From positions 1-24,426 of IMG/VR virus record IMGVR_UViG_3300036790_000809: DNA of 24,426 nucleotides; one strand, given 5' to 3'. Shown piece by piece: positions 11,500 through 19,881 of this stretch. The DNA comes from a virus. The notes under the pieces were generated by a model that searched no databases, was not told the DNA's origin, and saw only the letters and a program-made list of their open reading frames with translations. How positions within the stretch are numbered: the first letter of the stretch is position 1; each line of letters starts with the position of its first letter. The translations under genes were made by a program, and so were the position numbers.

Positions 11500-14478
11500 T
11501 CAGATCCAGCCGGCGGTGAGGATCACCTGGCCGCCGCCGCCGTTCGCGCCGGCCGAGAGGCCGCCGGCGCCCGCCGCGCCGCCGCCCGGGAAGGTGCCGG
11601 CCGCGCCTTGGGTGGTCTGGTCGCCAGAGCCGTTGCCGGCCCCGCCGCCATCCCAGACGTTGGTGAGGCCGCCGTCGCGGCCTGCGGACTCGGCGGCCGT
11701 GCCGGTCGTGCCCGAGCCGCCAACACCCTCGGCCCCGGCCGCGCCCGTGCCGCCGTGAGCGACCGTGGCGTTGGGCGAGGAGGAGGTGGTGTCGCCGCCG
11801 TCGGTGGCCGGGGTCGAGCCGTTCTCGGCGACGCCGCCGGCGCCGACGACGCCGGCGATCGTCGTCGTGCCGGGGACGATGGTCAGGTGCTCCTTGACGT
11901 ACTCGCCGCCGCCGCCGCCCGCGCCGGGCGCTGGGCTGGAGCCCTTGCTGACCGTGCCGAAGTCGGACCCGCCGCCACCGCCCCAGCTCTCGCGGGTGAT
12001 CTGCGTCGGCCAGGTCGAGGCCGAGGTGATGCTGTAGGCCCCGGGCGCCGTGTAGGCGTGCAGCAGCGTGCCCGAGCTGATCGTGTTGGAGACGGTGAGC
12101 GAGTAGCTGAAGCTGGCCGTGGTCAGCACGTTGGCGCCGCTGTCGGTGGCGTTGGCCACCGTCACCACGCCGGTGTTGGTCCCCACGGTGGTGTGGCTGA
12201 AGGTCAGCTGCAGGGTGTCGCCGTTGTTGACGGCGATCCCGGCCCCCGACGTCGTCGCGGTCAGGGCCCCGCCGTTCAGCGAGTATTTGCAGGTGGCCGT
12301 GCCGGTCCAGCTCGGCACCCAGCTGACCGGCTCGTTGCAGCCGCTGACCGTCCACACCGACGTCGAGACGCTGGTGGGGTTGCCGTTCGAGGCGCTGATG
12401 TTCGCCTGCGCCACCTGGGTGGTGGTCGGGTCGGCCGAGCCGCCGGAGCCGACGAAGGTGCCGGCCGTCACCGAGGCGATCACCAGCTCGTCGCCGGCGA
12501 TGCCGCGCACCAGGTAGCGCAGGCGCACGTCGTAGACCTGGCCGGACGCCAGCTGCATCTCCACCCGCGTGGCGGCCGGCGCCGGCGGCGAGTCGTAGTG
12601 GGTCCAGGCCGTCGTGCCGTGTATCCGGTACTCGACGATCAGGTTGGTGGCGTTGGGGTTCTCCATCGAGCCGGTGACGACGATCGCCGGGACGGAGACG
12701 CCGTTGGCGGTCAGCGTCGTACCGACCGCGCTCCAGGGCGGCGAACCCGGCGCAGCCGACACCAGGTCGATGCCGGTGAGCGGCGGCGGGTTGATCAGCG
12801 CGCCGGTGCGGCCCAGCGCCGCCGCGTGCTTGGCCGTGGTCTCCGAGCGCAGCGTCAGTTGCGGGATGCCGGTGCTGGGATCGATCTTGCGGTTGGTGAT
12901 CAGGCAGAGCTGGCTGGAAAGCCCCCACTCGTCCTCGTCCAGGGTGATCGCGTCGCCGGGCTGCAGCCCCATCCACTGCGGCTTGGCCGGCAGGCTGATC
13001 GGGCCGAACTCGCGCGAGTCGTAGATGGCGTAGGCGGCGAGCTGGCTGACCTGGTCGACGTCCTGGACCAGCGGCCAGTCGAGGCCCTTGGTGCGCTTGC
13101 CGCCGTCGCCGGCGAAGAAGCCCGAGACCTCGACCGCGGCCGCCGGCGCCAGCTGCCAGCCCAGGCTCTCCTCGCGGTAGGAGGGGACCACCCGGTTGAT
13201 GCGGTCGGCGCGCTTGACCGTCGCCTGGATGCTGGCCGGGCCGACGGCGTCCGCGCCGGTGAGGGTGGCGATCGAGGTGCGCGGCGCGTTGACCAGGCAG
13301 CTGATCTTCGCGCCCAGCGGAATCGGCATGCCGCCGCCCGCCTGCAGCATGGCCCCCAGCGCGTCCCAGCGGCTGTCGCCGGCGGTGACGACGCCGCCGG
13401 CCTTCCAGCCGTTGGCGTCGGCGACGTTGGCGCCCTCGACGTAGGCCGGCAGGTCGATGGCGTCGGCCGGCGCGCCGACGCCCAGCACCTTCACGCCGTT
13501 GTTCTTGTGGCCGATCAGCCAGGTGAGGCCCTGGAGGAACGGGTTCTCCGAGTAGGCCCAGGTGGTCGGCTGATTCCAGCGCTGGGGCCCGGAGCCGCCC
13601 GGGTAGGTCGAATCCTGCCGCGGGTCGTAGACCGACGGCCCCTCGACGATCCACAGCGGCTTCGGCGTGCCGGCGGCGAAGGCGTCGGACTTGTAGAGCA
13701 GCTGCCAGTGGACGGCCGCCAGGCCGGAGAGCTTGTGGGCGCTGGTCCACTCCGGGAAGTGATCGATGACCGGCAGCGCCACGTCGGGCTGCGCGCCCAG
13801 CGTGTAGGCCTGGAACATCTGGCCGACCCAGGGGTGGCCGTCGTCGAGGGTGGTGGCGGCCCAGTAGGTCGGGTTCGGCGGCGCGATGTTGAGGTTGGCC
13901 TTGACGCAGATGTAGTCGGAGCCGGAGAAGCTGACGCCGTCGTTGTACTGGTACTGGGTGGTGTTCGACCAAGCGCCGCGGAAGTTGAGGCCGACCGAGG
14001 TGGCGGCGTAGTTCGGCGTCGGCGAGAAGGTCACCGGGACGTTGGAGCCGGTGAACTGGGTGATCGCGTTCACCGGCCCGTGGCTCAGCACCACCTTGTA
14101 GAGCAGGCCGGCGTTGTGGCCCTCGTCCGAGGTGTCCACGAAGACGATGTTGCCGCCGGTGCCGGTTCGGCCGACCACGTAGGGCAGCGGGGCGTTGATG
14201 TCGGCCTTGAACTCGACCGGCGCGCCGGTGTTGATGTGCGGCTGCGGGACCAGCGCCATGGCCACGGCGCCGACCGCCAGCCAGGCCTGCGCCGCCGAGG
14301 CGAGGCCGGCCGCGCCGACCAGGGCGTCGGCGAAGCCGAACACCGCCATGTCGATCGAGATCGTGGCGCTGGTGATGCCGGCGGCCAGCCCGGCCAGGCC
14401 GACCGCCGCGGCCGCCGAGGCCACGGCGGTGCCGACCGCGGTGATCACGGCGGCGATTCCGGCGGCGATGAAGGGCAT
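11500..14478 (-). CDS. J-like phage tail tip/host specificity protein with glycine-rich adhesin end
   Basis: A 992-residue central tail-tip protein. Residues 1-80 are hydrophobic and Ala/Gly-rich. About 90-165 resemble the first hub domain. Residues 167-207 (FRGAWSNTTQYQYNDGVSFS through NPTYW) form a ChiC-like carbohydrate-binding module inserted early. The middle (about 300-560) is the hub/tail region with LQPGDAITLDEDEWGLS. Fibronectin-like strands follow (about 590-670). From about 830 to the end the chain is a glycine-rich region (runs of four to five Gly, then VVGAGG and GGGAAGAGG) like the polyglycine adhesin of phage tail fibres. It closes the tail module in the order tape measure, distal tail, hub, K/I-like, J. 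Receptor binding is inferred. Confidence 0.88.
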   Translation of the reverse strand: MPFIAAGIAAVITAVGTAVASAAAAVGLAGLAAGITSATISIDMAVFGFADALVGAAGLASAAQAWLAVGAVAMALVPQPHINTGAPVEFKADINAPLPYVVGRTGTGGNIVFVDTSDEGHNAGLLYKVVLSHGPVNAITQFTGSNVPVTFSPTPNYAATSVGLNFRGAWSNTTQYQYNDGVSFSGSDYICVKANLNIAPPNPTYWAATTLDDGHPWVGQMFQAYTLGAQPDVALPVIDHFPEWTSAHKLSGLAAVHWQLLYKSDAFAAGTPKPLWIVEGPSVYDPRQDSTYPGGSGPQRWNQPTTWAYSENPFLQGLTWLIGHKNNGVKVLGVGAPADAIDLPAYVEGANVADANGWKAGGVVTAGDSRWDALGAMLQAGGGMPIPLGAKISCLVNAPRTSIATLTGADAVGPASIQATVKRADRINRVVPSYREESLGWQLAPAAAVEVSGFFAGDGGKRTKGLDWPLVQDVDQVSQLAAYAIYDSREFGPISLPAKPQWMGLQPGDAITLDEDEWGLSSQLCLITNRKIDPSTGIPQLTLRSETTAKHAAALGRTGALINPPPLTGIDLVSAAPGSPPWSAVGTTLTANGVSVPAIVVTGSMENPNATNLIVEYRIHGTTAWTHYDSPPAPAATRVEMQLASGQVYDVRLRYLVRGIAGDELVIASVTAGTFVGSGGSADPTTTQVAQANISASNGNPTSVSTSVWTVSGCNEPVSWVPSWTGTATCKYSLNGGALTATTSGAGIAVNNGDTLQLTFSHTTVGTNTGVVTVANATDSGANVLTTASFSYSLTVSNTISSGTLLHAYTAPGAYSITSASTWPTQITRESWGGGGGSDFGTVSKGSSPAPGAGGGGGEYVKEHLTIVPGTTTIAGVVGAGGVAENGSTPATDGGDTTSSSPNATVAHGGTGAAGAEGVGGSGTTGTAAESAGRDGGLTNVWDGGGAGNGSGDQTTQGAAGTFPGGGAAGAGGLSAGANGGGGQVILTAGWI

Positions 14479-14484
14479 GGCGCG

Positions 14485-14946
14485 TCAGGCGGTCCGCGGG
14501 TCGCAGCGCCAGGCCACGGCGGCGACGCCGGCCTTGGCGAGCGTGCGGTGGCCGTCGATGACGTGGCAGCGGCCGCCGTCCTCCTCGACGAACGCCAGCA
14601 CCCGGCCGTTGCCGACCGCGACGCCGAGCGCGGCCATCTCCATGCTGGGGTGGCTGTAGGCGATGACGTCGCCCATCAGCGCCGCCGCCGGCGCGATGCG
14701 GGGACAGCGCATCGAGTCCATCGCCTCCAGGGTGGTGTCAAAGCCGGCCCGCTTCAGCGCCCTGAGCGCGCCCCGGGCGGACGTGTAGTAGCCGCCGCGC
14801 GCCAGCGCCGGCTTGTAGCCGAGCTGCTTCAGGTTGAAGGCCGCGAGGCGGATGCAGTCGCGCTTGCCCCAGTCGAACAGCGTGTTGTTGAAGACGTCGA
14901 TGGTGGCCTGCGCGGCGTCGCGGCGCAGGTGCAGCAGGCTGGTCAT
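14485..14946 (-). CDS. DUF6950-like tail assembly protein, NlpC/P60-related position
   Basis: A 153-residue protein from ATG 14946, overlapping the upstream stop (ATGA). The N-terminal FDWGKRDCIRLAAFNLKQLG (24-43) places a Cys at 31 at the start of a helix, as in NlpC/P60-like folds, and a later block GDVIAYSHPSMEMAALGVAV fits the following strands. However, the usual catalytic His before GV is replaced by AL, so activity is doubtful. This matches my memory of the DUF6950 family, which occupies the lambda K position before J-like proteins. Role: tail tip assembly, possibly a degenerate peptidase. Confidence 0.72.
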   Translation of the reverse strand: MTSLLHLRRDAAQATIDVFNNTLFDWGKRDCIRLAAFNLKQLGYKPALARGGYYTSARGALRALKRAGFDTTLEAMDSMRCPRIAPAAALMGDVIAYSHPSMEMAALGVAVGNGRVLAFVEEDGGRCHVIDGHRTLAKAGVAAVAWRCDPRTA

Positions 14947-15677
14947 GCGCGCAGCACCGCGCCGGCGAGCAGGTTGACGGCCGCCGACACCGGGTTGCCG
15001 GGCGCCTGCGGGCGGGTGGGAAAGCCGCCGGTGGAGACGCCGGACGACGCGCCGTGGCTGTTCAGCACGTCGCGGATCAGCACCGGGCGCGGGCTGTCGG
15101 CGCCCCACGGCATCACCTGCTGGACGTCGACGACGAACTGCAGGCCGAGCTCGCCGGGCCAGAGCGCCTGGTGGTCGGAATTGGACAGCAGGTTGCCGTC
15201 CGGCGAGTCGAGGAAGGGCCCGAACGGGCTCTCCGCGTCGATCTTCACCAGCCGGCTCGACTTGTCGGCCACCAGCGTCGGCGCGTCGAGGTAGCCGTAC
15301 CAGACCAGGTATGGCGAGCCGACGACGAGGCCGGTGACGCTGTCGGCGGCCCAGTACCAGCACTTGATCACCGAGCCCTGCGCGGTCGGATCGCACAGCG
15401 CGGCCGCGGCGGCGTTGGTCGGCGCCTGGATGCCGAACAGCAGGCTAGGCGCCTGGTCGGAGATGCCGTCGGCGAAGGCTTCCGGCAGCACCAGCGCGCC
15501 GTAGGTGGCGTCGAGGCCGACGAAGGTGTCGCCGTTCAGCTCCAGGAAACCGGCGCCGTCGAGCAGCCGCACGGTGAAGGTCGGATAGGCGATCTCGACG
15601 GCGAAGCCGTGCAGCGGCGAATCCGCCTGCAGGGCCGCCTGCATGGTCGGATCGAGGTGGCCGCCAGCGCCCGGCAT
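14943..15677 (-). CDS. Phage tail hub-type protein (lambda L/GTA hub position)
   Basis: A 244-residue protein with GGAGG five bases before ATG 15677. It is beta-rich, with segments such as FAVEIAYPTFTVRLLDGAGF and the aspartate- and glycine-containing LNGDTFVGLDATYGAL. It ends in a Pro/Gly-rich linker. It lies between the distal tail-type protein and the DUF6950-like protein and overlaps the latter by four bases. By gene order it corresponds to the tail-tip or baseplate hub protein of lambda-like phages and gene transfer agents. Family assignment is by position and general character only. Confidence 0.7.
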   Translation of the reverse strand: MPGAGGHLDPTMQAALQADSPLHGFAVEIAYPTFTVRLLDGAGFLELNGDTFVGLDATYGALVLPEAFADGISDQAPSLLFGIQAPTNAAAAALCDPTAQGSVIKCWYWAADSVTGLVVGSPYLVWYGYLDAPTLVADKSSRLVKIDAESPFGPFLDSPDGNLLSNSDHQALWPGELGLQFVVDVQQVMPWGADSPRPVLIRDVLNSHGASSGVSTGGFPTRPQAPGNPVSAAVNLLAGAVLRA

Positions 15678-15764
15678 ACCCGCCTCCGATTCTAGGGTGG
15701 GGTGGGACTCGGCCCTGGACGGGCGCGTCTATGGGTCGCCGGCGGCGGCGCCGAGCGACGGCCA

Positions 15765-15787
15765 GCAGAAGTGCTGCGCACTTCTGC
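15765..15787. repeat. Perfect 10-bp stem-loop between tail genes
   Basis: Arms GCAGAAGTGC (15765-15774) and GCACTTCTGC (15778-15787) enclose a three-base loop. It sits in the 139-base gap between two leftward tail genes, in an otherwise tightly packed operon. No T-run follows on either strand, so RNA processing, mRNA stability or protein binding is more likely than termination. Confidence 0.65.
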
Positions 15788-15816
15788 GTCCGGACGCGCG
15801 ACCACTTGAGATCGCG

Positions 15817-16407
15817 TCAGGCGACTTCCTGGATCGTGAACTTCATCGAGTCCCAGATCAGCCGCGTGCGGGTCCACTCCTCGGTCGTGCCGGAGAGGAA
15901 GCCCTCGATCTGCGGGGTGTTGAACTGCAGCGCCGCGCCGTTGGCCGGGCTCTCGCGCAGCATCGGGGCGATCTGCAGCAGGCTGGCGCCGGCGACGGCG
16001 GTGACCTGCTGGGTGACCATGTGCAGGTAGTTGCGGCCGGACGGCCCGACGAACGAGAAGAAGGTCCCGCCTGGCGGCAGGGCCGAGCCCCAGCCGTGCG
16101 ACTGCAGCGTCGAGCCGGCCTGGCCGGCGCCCTGCACGGTCGGCGCGCCCCAGGCGCCGGCCTGCTGCGGCCAGGTGGCGACCAGGGTCGAGCCCAGCAC
16201 CCGGGCGTCCATGCGCGCCGCGATCCACTGCGCCGCCAGCGTCGCCGTGCGCATGTCGGGCATGACGAAGTCGCAGGCGAAGCGCGAGCCGAGGCGGCGG
16301 AAGCGCTGCTGCGCCCCGCCCAGCGGCGGGGTCATGTCGCCGCCGAAGTCGAGGAAGCGCGGCGTCGCGGTCCACGGCGCCGGATTGGTCGGCAGGGCGA
16401 CGGCCAT
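15817..16407 (-). CDS. Phage distal tail/minor tail protein (lambda M or Dit-like position)
   Basis: A 196-residue protein whose ATG overlaps the stop of the tape measure gene (TGATG). It has a beta-rich central section with GSRFACDFVMPDMRTATLAA and GTFFSFVGPSGRNYLHMVTQ, and ends LIWDSMKFTIQEVA. Similar proteins follow the tape measure gene in alphaproteobacterial siphophages and in gene transfer agents. No catalytic motif. The specific family is not recognised; the structural role is inferred from order and composition. Confidence 0.72.
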   Translation of the reverse strand: MAVALPTNPAPWTATPRFLDFGGDMTPPLGGAQQRFRRLGSRFACDFVMPDMRTATLAAQWIAARMDARVLGSTLVATWPQQAGAWGAPTVQGAGQAGSTLQSHGWGSALPPGGTFFSFVGPSGRNYLHMVTQQVTAVAGASLLQIAPMLRESPANGAALQFNTPQIEGFLSGTTEEWTRTRLIWDSMKFTIQEVA

Positions 16408-18929
16408 CAGTGCATCGCGAAGGCGGCGCGCCTGGCCTGCTCGGCCGGGATCACCTGGCGCATGCCGGCGACCGAGGCGGCCGAGTAGTGCATCGCCTGC
16501 TGCTGCGCCTGGCGCGAGGCGATGACGTTCATCTGCTGCAGCAGGTCGTCGGTCATCACCGCCCCGCGCAGGTCGAAGTAGCTCCCGCCCCCGCCGCCGG
16601 CGGCCATGCCCGGCTGCACCGACACGCTGCGGATGGCGCTGTTGGGGATGATCTTCGCGCCGGCCGGCACGTCCATCAGCTCGGGGCCGTTCTCGCCGAT
16701 GACGGAGAGGCCGCCGGGCGCGGACGGCGTGCCGCCGGCGAAGTGGGCGAGGCCGGCGATCGCCTGGGCGATGCCGACGCCGGCCGACATGGGGCTGCCG
16801 GCGCCGAGGCCGGCGCTGGCCACGCCCGACGGGCCGGGGATCAGGTTCAGCATCTGCGCCAACGGCAGCGTCAGGTACTTCTCGATCCCGAGGCTGAGCA
16901 GCTGCTGGCCGATGTTGCGGAGCACGTCGCCGAGGCTCTCGCCGAGGTTCTTGGAGTTGGTGATCGCCTCGACGAGGGCCTGATTGACGCCCTTCAGACC
17001 CTGCACCATGAGGTTGCCGGCCTGGTCGTTGAAGCCGGCGCCGGTGTCGGTCTGAAGCTGGCGGATGTAGGCGTCCAGCGGGCTGGCGGTGGAGTTCTCC
17101 ACGGCCTGCTGCCGCAGCGGCCGGGTCTGGTGCAGGCTGTCGAGCTGCGAGCGCGCGTCCCTCACCTGGTCGGGCGTCGACGACTTCAGCGCGATGATCT
17201 CGTTGAGCTTGGCCTCTTCGATCTGGTCGTCGAGATCGAGGATCCGCAGCTCGAGCTGCCGGCGTTGCTGGCTGGTGGTGGCCAGCCCCTTCTGGGCTTC
17301 GGCCAGCGCTACCTGGTCCTGCAGGTCGCGCTGCTTCGAGGTCGACGTGCGCGTGGTGGCGGCGTCGGTTGCGACCCGGTCGTCCAGCTGGTGCTGCAGC
17401 TGGTCGCGGATGCCCTCCGCGAACTTGGCAGAGCGCATGTCGGCAAGCGCCTTGTCGTGCGCCGCCTGGGTGATCTTGCCCTGCTGAAGCTGCAGGTCGA
17501 GCTCTGCCTTGCGGCGCGCCTCGGCCGCGTCGCGCGCCTGGCGATCGGTGTCGGCGATCGCGTCCTGGATCAGCTTGCGCTGCTGCAGGTCGCTGGTGAG
17601 CGCCAGCTGCGCCTGCAGGCCGGCCTTGATCGCGTCGTCGAGCTCCTGGGCGCCCTGGGCGACGGCGTCGTCGCTGTTCTTCTTGATCTCCTCCGGCGTC
17701 GGGCCACGAGGCTTATGGCTGGCTGGCGGAAGGTCGTTCAGCGAGCCCGTGGGCTTGTCCGCGTGATCGCGCTCGTTGGCGAACTGCTGGTTGCGCGTGT
17801 TGGCCTGGATATCGCCCGCGGCGCCGAACTCCTGGCCGGCCATCTTGTCCTGGCGCTGCGCCATGAACTCGGCGGACTTCGGATTGAGCACCTCGGCCAG
17901 CGTGCCGCCGGCGGCCATGATCTTGAGCGGATCACCCGACCGCAGCGCCGCGGCCCGTGCCTGGTAGTGGAAGGCGTTCGACATGTGCTGCCCCCACTTC
18001 TCGGCGTCGTTGCCGAAGGGGTGCTCGAACAGGTCGGCGATGTAGTTGGCGGCGTCGGCGGCGGCGTTCTTCAGCGCCACGAGGGCCGGCACCATGTCGG
18101 CGCCGATGCGCTCGGAAGCCGCCTTCATGCGGATGTCGGCCTGGTGCGTCTCGTCGGCGAGATTGGCCATCTCCGCGACGGTCTTGCCGCCGACGACCGC
18201 GCCCATGGTCTCGGCCTCGGTCGCCATGCCGCGGATGGCGTCGCCGCCCTTCTTCAGCAGCGGCAGCAGCTCTTCGAGCCCGAGCGCCTTGGCCACGGCC
18301 GACTGCTCGGCCGATGTCTTCAGCTGGCGGATGCGGTCGGCGATGACCGGCAGCAGCTCGGAGGCGTTCTGGTAGGTCTTCAGGTCCGTCGGCGTGATGT
18401 CGAGGATCTTGAAGGCCTTGGCCTGGGTGTTGTTGAGCCCGCGCGCCAGGTTGCCCTGGACCTTGCCCATCACCTCGTTGAGGCTCTCCAGCCCGGCGCG
18501 CATCGCCTCGATCGGCACGCCCGCGCCGGCGGCGACGTAGTCCATCTCCTGCAGCGCCGTGGTGGTGACGCCGATCTTCTGGGCAGCGCCGACCAACTGG
18601 TCGGCCCACTCGGCGGCCTTGGCGCCGAGATCGAGCGCGGCGCCGACGGCGGCGATCGCGGCCGCGGCCGCCAGGCCGTAGGGTCCCAGGCCTTGCAGCG
18701 CCCCGCCCAGCGCGCCGAGCTTGGCGGTCGCCTGTCCCATGACGCCATTGGCGGCCTGGAGCGACGCGGTGTTGAGCGCCTTGCCGAGGTCGAGCTGGCC
18801 GAAGCGCTTTTCCCAGCTGTCAACCGCGCCGTGGACAGTGCGGTTTACACCGTTGACCTTGTCGGTGAGCTTCTGGATGTCCGCGTCGAACTGAACGACC
18901 AGGCGCTCAAGGACGGAGCCGTCGGCCAT
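16407..18929 (-). CDS. Tail tape measure protein
   Basis: An 840-residue protein, the longest after the tip protein in the tail block, with GGAG seven bases before ATG 18929. It opens with long helices (DADIQKLTDKVNGVNRTVHG), then an Ala/Gly hydrophobic stretch (about 75-105). A conserved central helical domain with LGLEELLPLLKKGGDAIRGM follows, then a long Gln/Lys/Glu coiled-coil region (about 400-620). The end is typical: NLGESLGDVLRNIGQQLLSL, then VIGENGPELMDVPAGAKIIP. It sets tail length and is ejected during infection. In most relatives it directly follows the tail chaperone; here two exported-protein genes intervene. Confidence 0.93.
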   Translation of the reverse strand: MADGSVLERLVVQFDADIQKLTDKVNGVNRTVHGAVDSWEKRFGQLDLGKALNTASLQAANGVMGQATAKLGALGGALQGLGPYGLAAAAAIAAVGAALDLGAKAAEWADQLVGAAQKIGVTTTALQEMDYVAAGAGVPIEAMRAGLESLNEVMGKVQGNLARGLNNTQAKAFKILDITPTDLKTYQNASELLPVIADRIRQLKTSAEQSAVAKALGLEELLPLLKKGGDAIRGMATEAETMGAVVGGKTVAEMANLADETHQADIRMKAASERIGADMVPALVALKNAAADAANYIADLFEHPFGNDAEKWGQHMSNAFHYQARAAALRSGDPLKIMAAGGTLAEVLNPKSAEFMAQRQDKMAGQEFGAAGDIQANTRNQQFANERDHADKPTGSLNDLPPASHKPRGPTPEEIKKNSDDAVAQGAQELDDAIKAGLQAQLALTSDLQQRKLIQDAIADTDRQARDAAEARRKAELDLQLQQGKITQAAHDKALADMRSAKFAEGIRDQLQHQLDDRVATDAATTRTSTSKQRDLQDQVALAEAQKGLATTSQQRRQLELRILDLDDQIEEAKLNEIIALKSSTPDQVRDARSQLDSLHQTRPLRQQAVENSTASPLDAYIRQLQTDTGAGFNDQAGNLMVQGLKGVNQALVEAITNSKNLGESLGDVLRNIGQQLLSLGIEKYLTLPLAQMLNLIPGPSGVASAGLGAGSPMSAGVGIAQAIAGLAHFAGGTPSAPGGLSVIGENGPELMDVPAGAKIIPNSAIRSVSVQPGMAAGGGGGSYFDLRGAVMTDDLLQQMNVIASRQAQQQAMHYSAASVAGMRQVIPAEQARRAAFAMH

Positions 18930-18985
18930 GGCGAAGCTCCGACGGCTGAGCGCCGGCGGAGGGACCGCTGCGCTAGATGGTCTTG

Positions 18986-19363
18986 TTAGGGATGCAGAGG
19001 CTCGCCGCGCTTCAGCGCGTCGCGCTGGGCGGCGTACAGCTCGCGGAAGTGGACCTCAGGCGGGCAGGCCAGCGTCGCCGACCAGGTGCCGCCGAGCCTC
19101 GACATGGGATGGACGTCGCTGACCGTGCAACCGATCGGCCGCACGAAGTACTCGACGGCGTGTCGCCAGACGTTTTCGGGCCAGTTGGCCGGCGCGTCGG
19201 TGAAGCTGAGCTTCGGACGCGGCTGGATCATCAGCTTGTCGCCGGACCCCTTGTGCAAATAGAACCAGAAGACGCGCCCGTCGTCGGACTTCACGACCAC
19301 GGGCGAAAAGTCGAAGTCGAACCCGGAGTCGGCCAACGCCTTGCCGGCGCAGAGCGCGGCCAC
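18986..19363 (-). CDS. Putative secreted protein with poorly defined start
   Basis: From GTG 19363 the product has 125 residues, beginning MAALCAGKALADSG, which is only the end of a signal peptide. Reading upstream in the same frame gives RRPIAALALVAALCAGKALA, a complete signal peptide, but before the in-frame stop there is no ATG, GTG or TTG. The real start may be ATA at 19381, which overlaps the previous gene's TAG (ATAG), or a CTG. The mature part (DFDFSPVVVKSDDGRVFWF and PIGCTVSDVHP) has a Cys pair and reads as a small periplasmic or secreted domain. It is paired with the lipoprotein gene upstream. Not recognised. Confidence 0.65.
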   Translation of the reverse strand: MAALCAGKALADSGFDFDFSPVVVKSDDGRVFWFYLHKGSGDKLMIQPRPKLSFTDAPANWPENVWRHAVEYFVRPIGCTVSDVHPMSRLGGTWSATLACPPEVHFRELYAAQRDALKRGEPLHP

Positions 19364-19377
19364 CAGGGCCAGCGCGG

Positions 19378-19824
19378 CTATTGGGCGGCGAGGTATTTCA
19401 GCACCTCATGCGCGTCGTAGAGGCCGTCCGGCATCGGATCGGGCCGCGGCCCCTTCATCATCTTGATCGTCAGGCTCTCGCCCGGCCTGACGATCGGCAT
19501 GGTGTAGCCGGTGCCGAAGACGGAGTAACGGCCGCCGATGGCCGAGCCGAACGTCGTCTCGCCACTGCGGGTTCGATCCGTCGTCTCGACGATCCGGAAG
19601 AGGTCGAAGCCGTCGTCGATGGTCTCTTCTGCGGCGCGCCTCAAGGCGTACCGCTGGACGGTGTCGGGGTCGGTGTAGGCGTTGCCGGCGGCCGTGACCT
19701 GGGCGGTGTCCGCCGTTATGCGGTAAGCCCGGACGCCGCCGTTCGGGCCCAGCGCCGTGTAGGGTGTCTCGCATGCGCCGAGCAGGAGCAGCGCGGAAAT
19801 CGGGATGATGGCGGCGCAACGCAT
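19378..19824 (-). CDS. CC0125/CC1285-like lipoprotein
   Basis: From ATG 19824 the product has 148 residues: signal MRCAAIIPISALLLLGAC with lipobox LGAC and acylated Cys18. The mature part begins ETPYTALGPNGGVRAYRI and continues with AGNAYTDPDTVQRYALRRAA and a following aromatic DGFDLFRIVE, the pattern I associate with the CC0125/CC1285 family of Caulobacter chromosomal lipoproteins. Function of the family is unknown. In-frame starts at 19860 and 19875 would add a charged leader before the signal and are less likely. No clear Shine-Dalgarno precedes it. Its place between the tail chaperone and tape measure genes marks it as cargo (a moron), not a tail part. Confidence 0.82.
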   Translation of the reverse strand: MRCAAIIPISALLLLGACETPYTALGPNGGVRAYRITADTAQVTAAGNAYTDPDTVQRYALRRAAEETIDDGFDLFRIVETTDRTRSGETTFGSAIGGRYSVFGTGYTMPIVRPGESLTIKMMKGPRPDPMPDGLYDAHEVLKYLAAQ

Positions 19825-19881
19825 GGGTGAAGGTTTGTCACGCTTAGCGCGAGTCGCCATCCCCCAATTTCGCACGCGGCG

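Noticed and set aside
11482-15294. Very long plus-strand open frame (1270 codons) opposite the tail tip genes
   Set aside because: It is antisense to well-supported tail genes, and its translation is Arg/Gly/Ala/Val-rich without domains, which is expected in GC-rich DNA.
16410-18989. Long plus-strand open frame (859 codons) opposite the tape measure gene
   Set aside because: Antisense shadow with Leu/Arg/Gly/Val-rich text and no recognisable domain.
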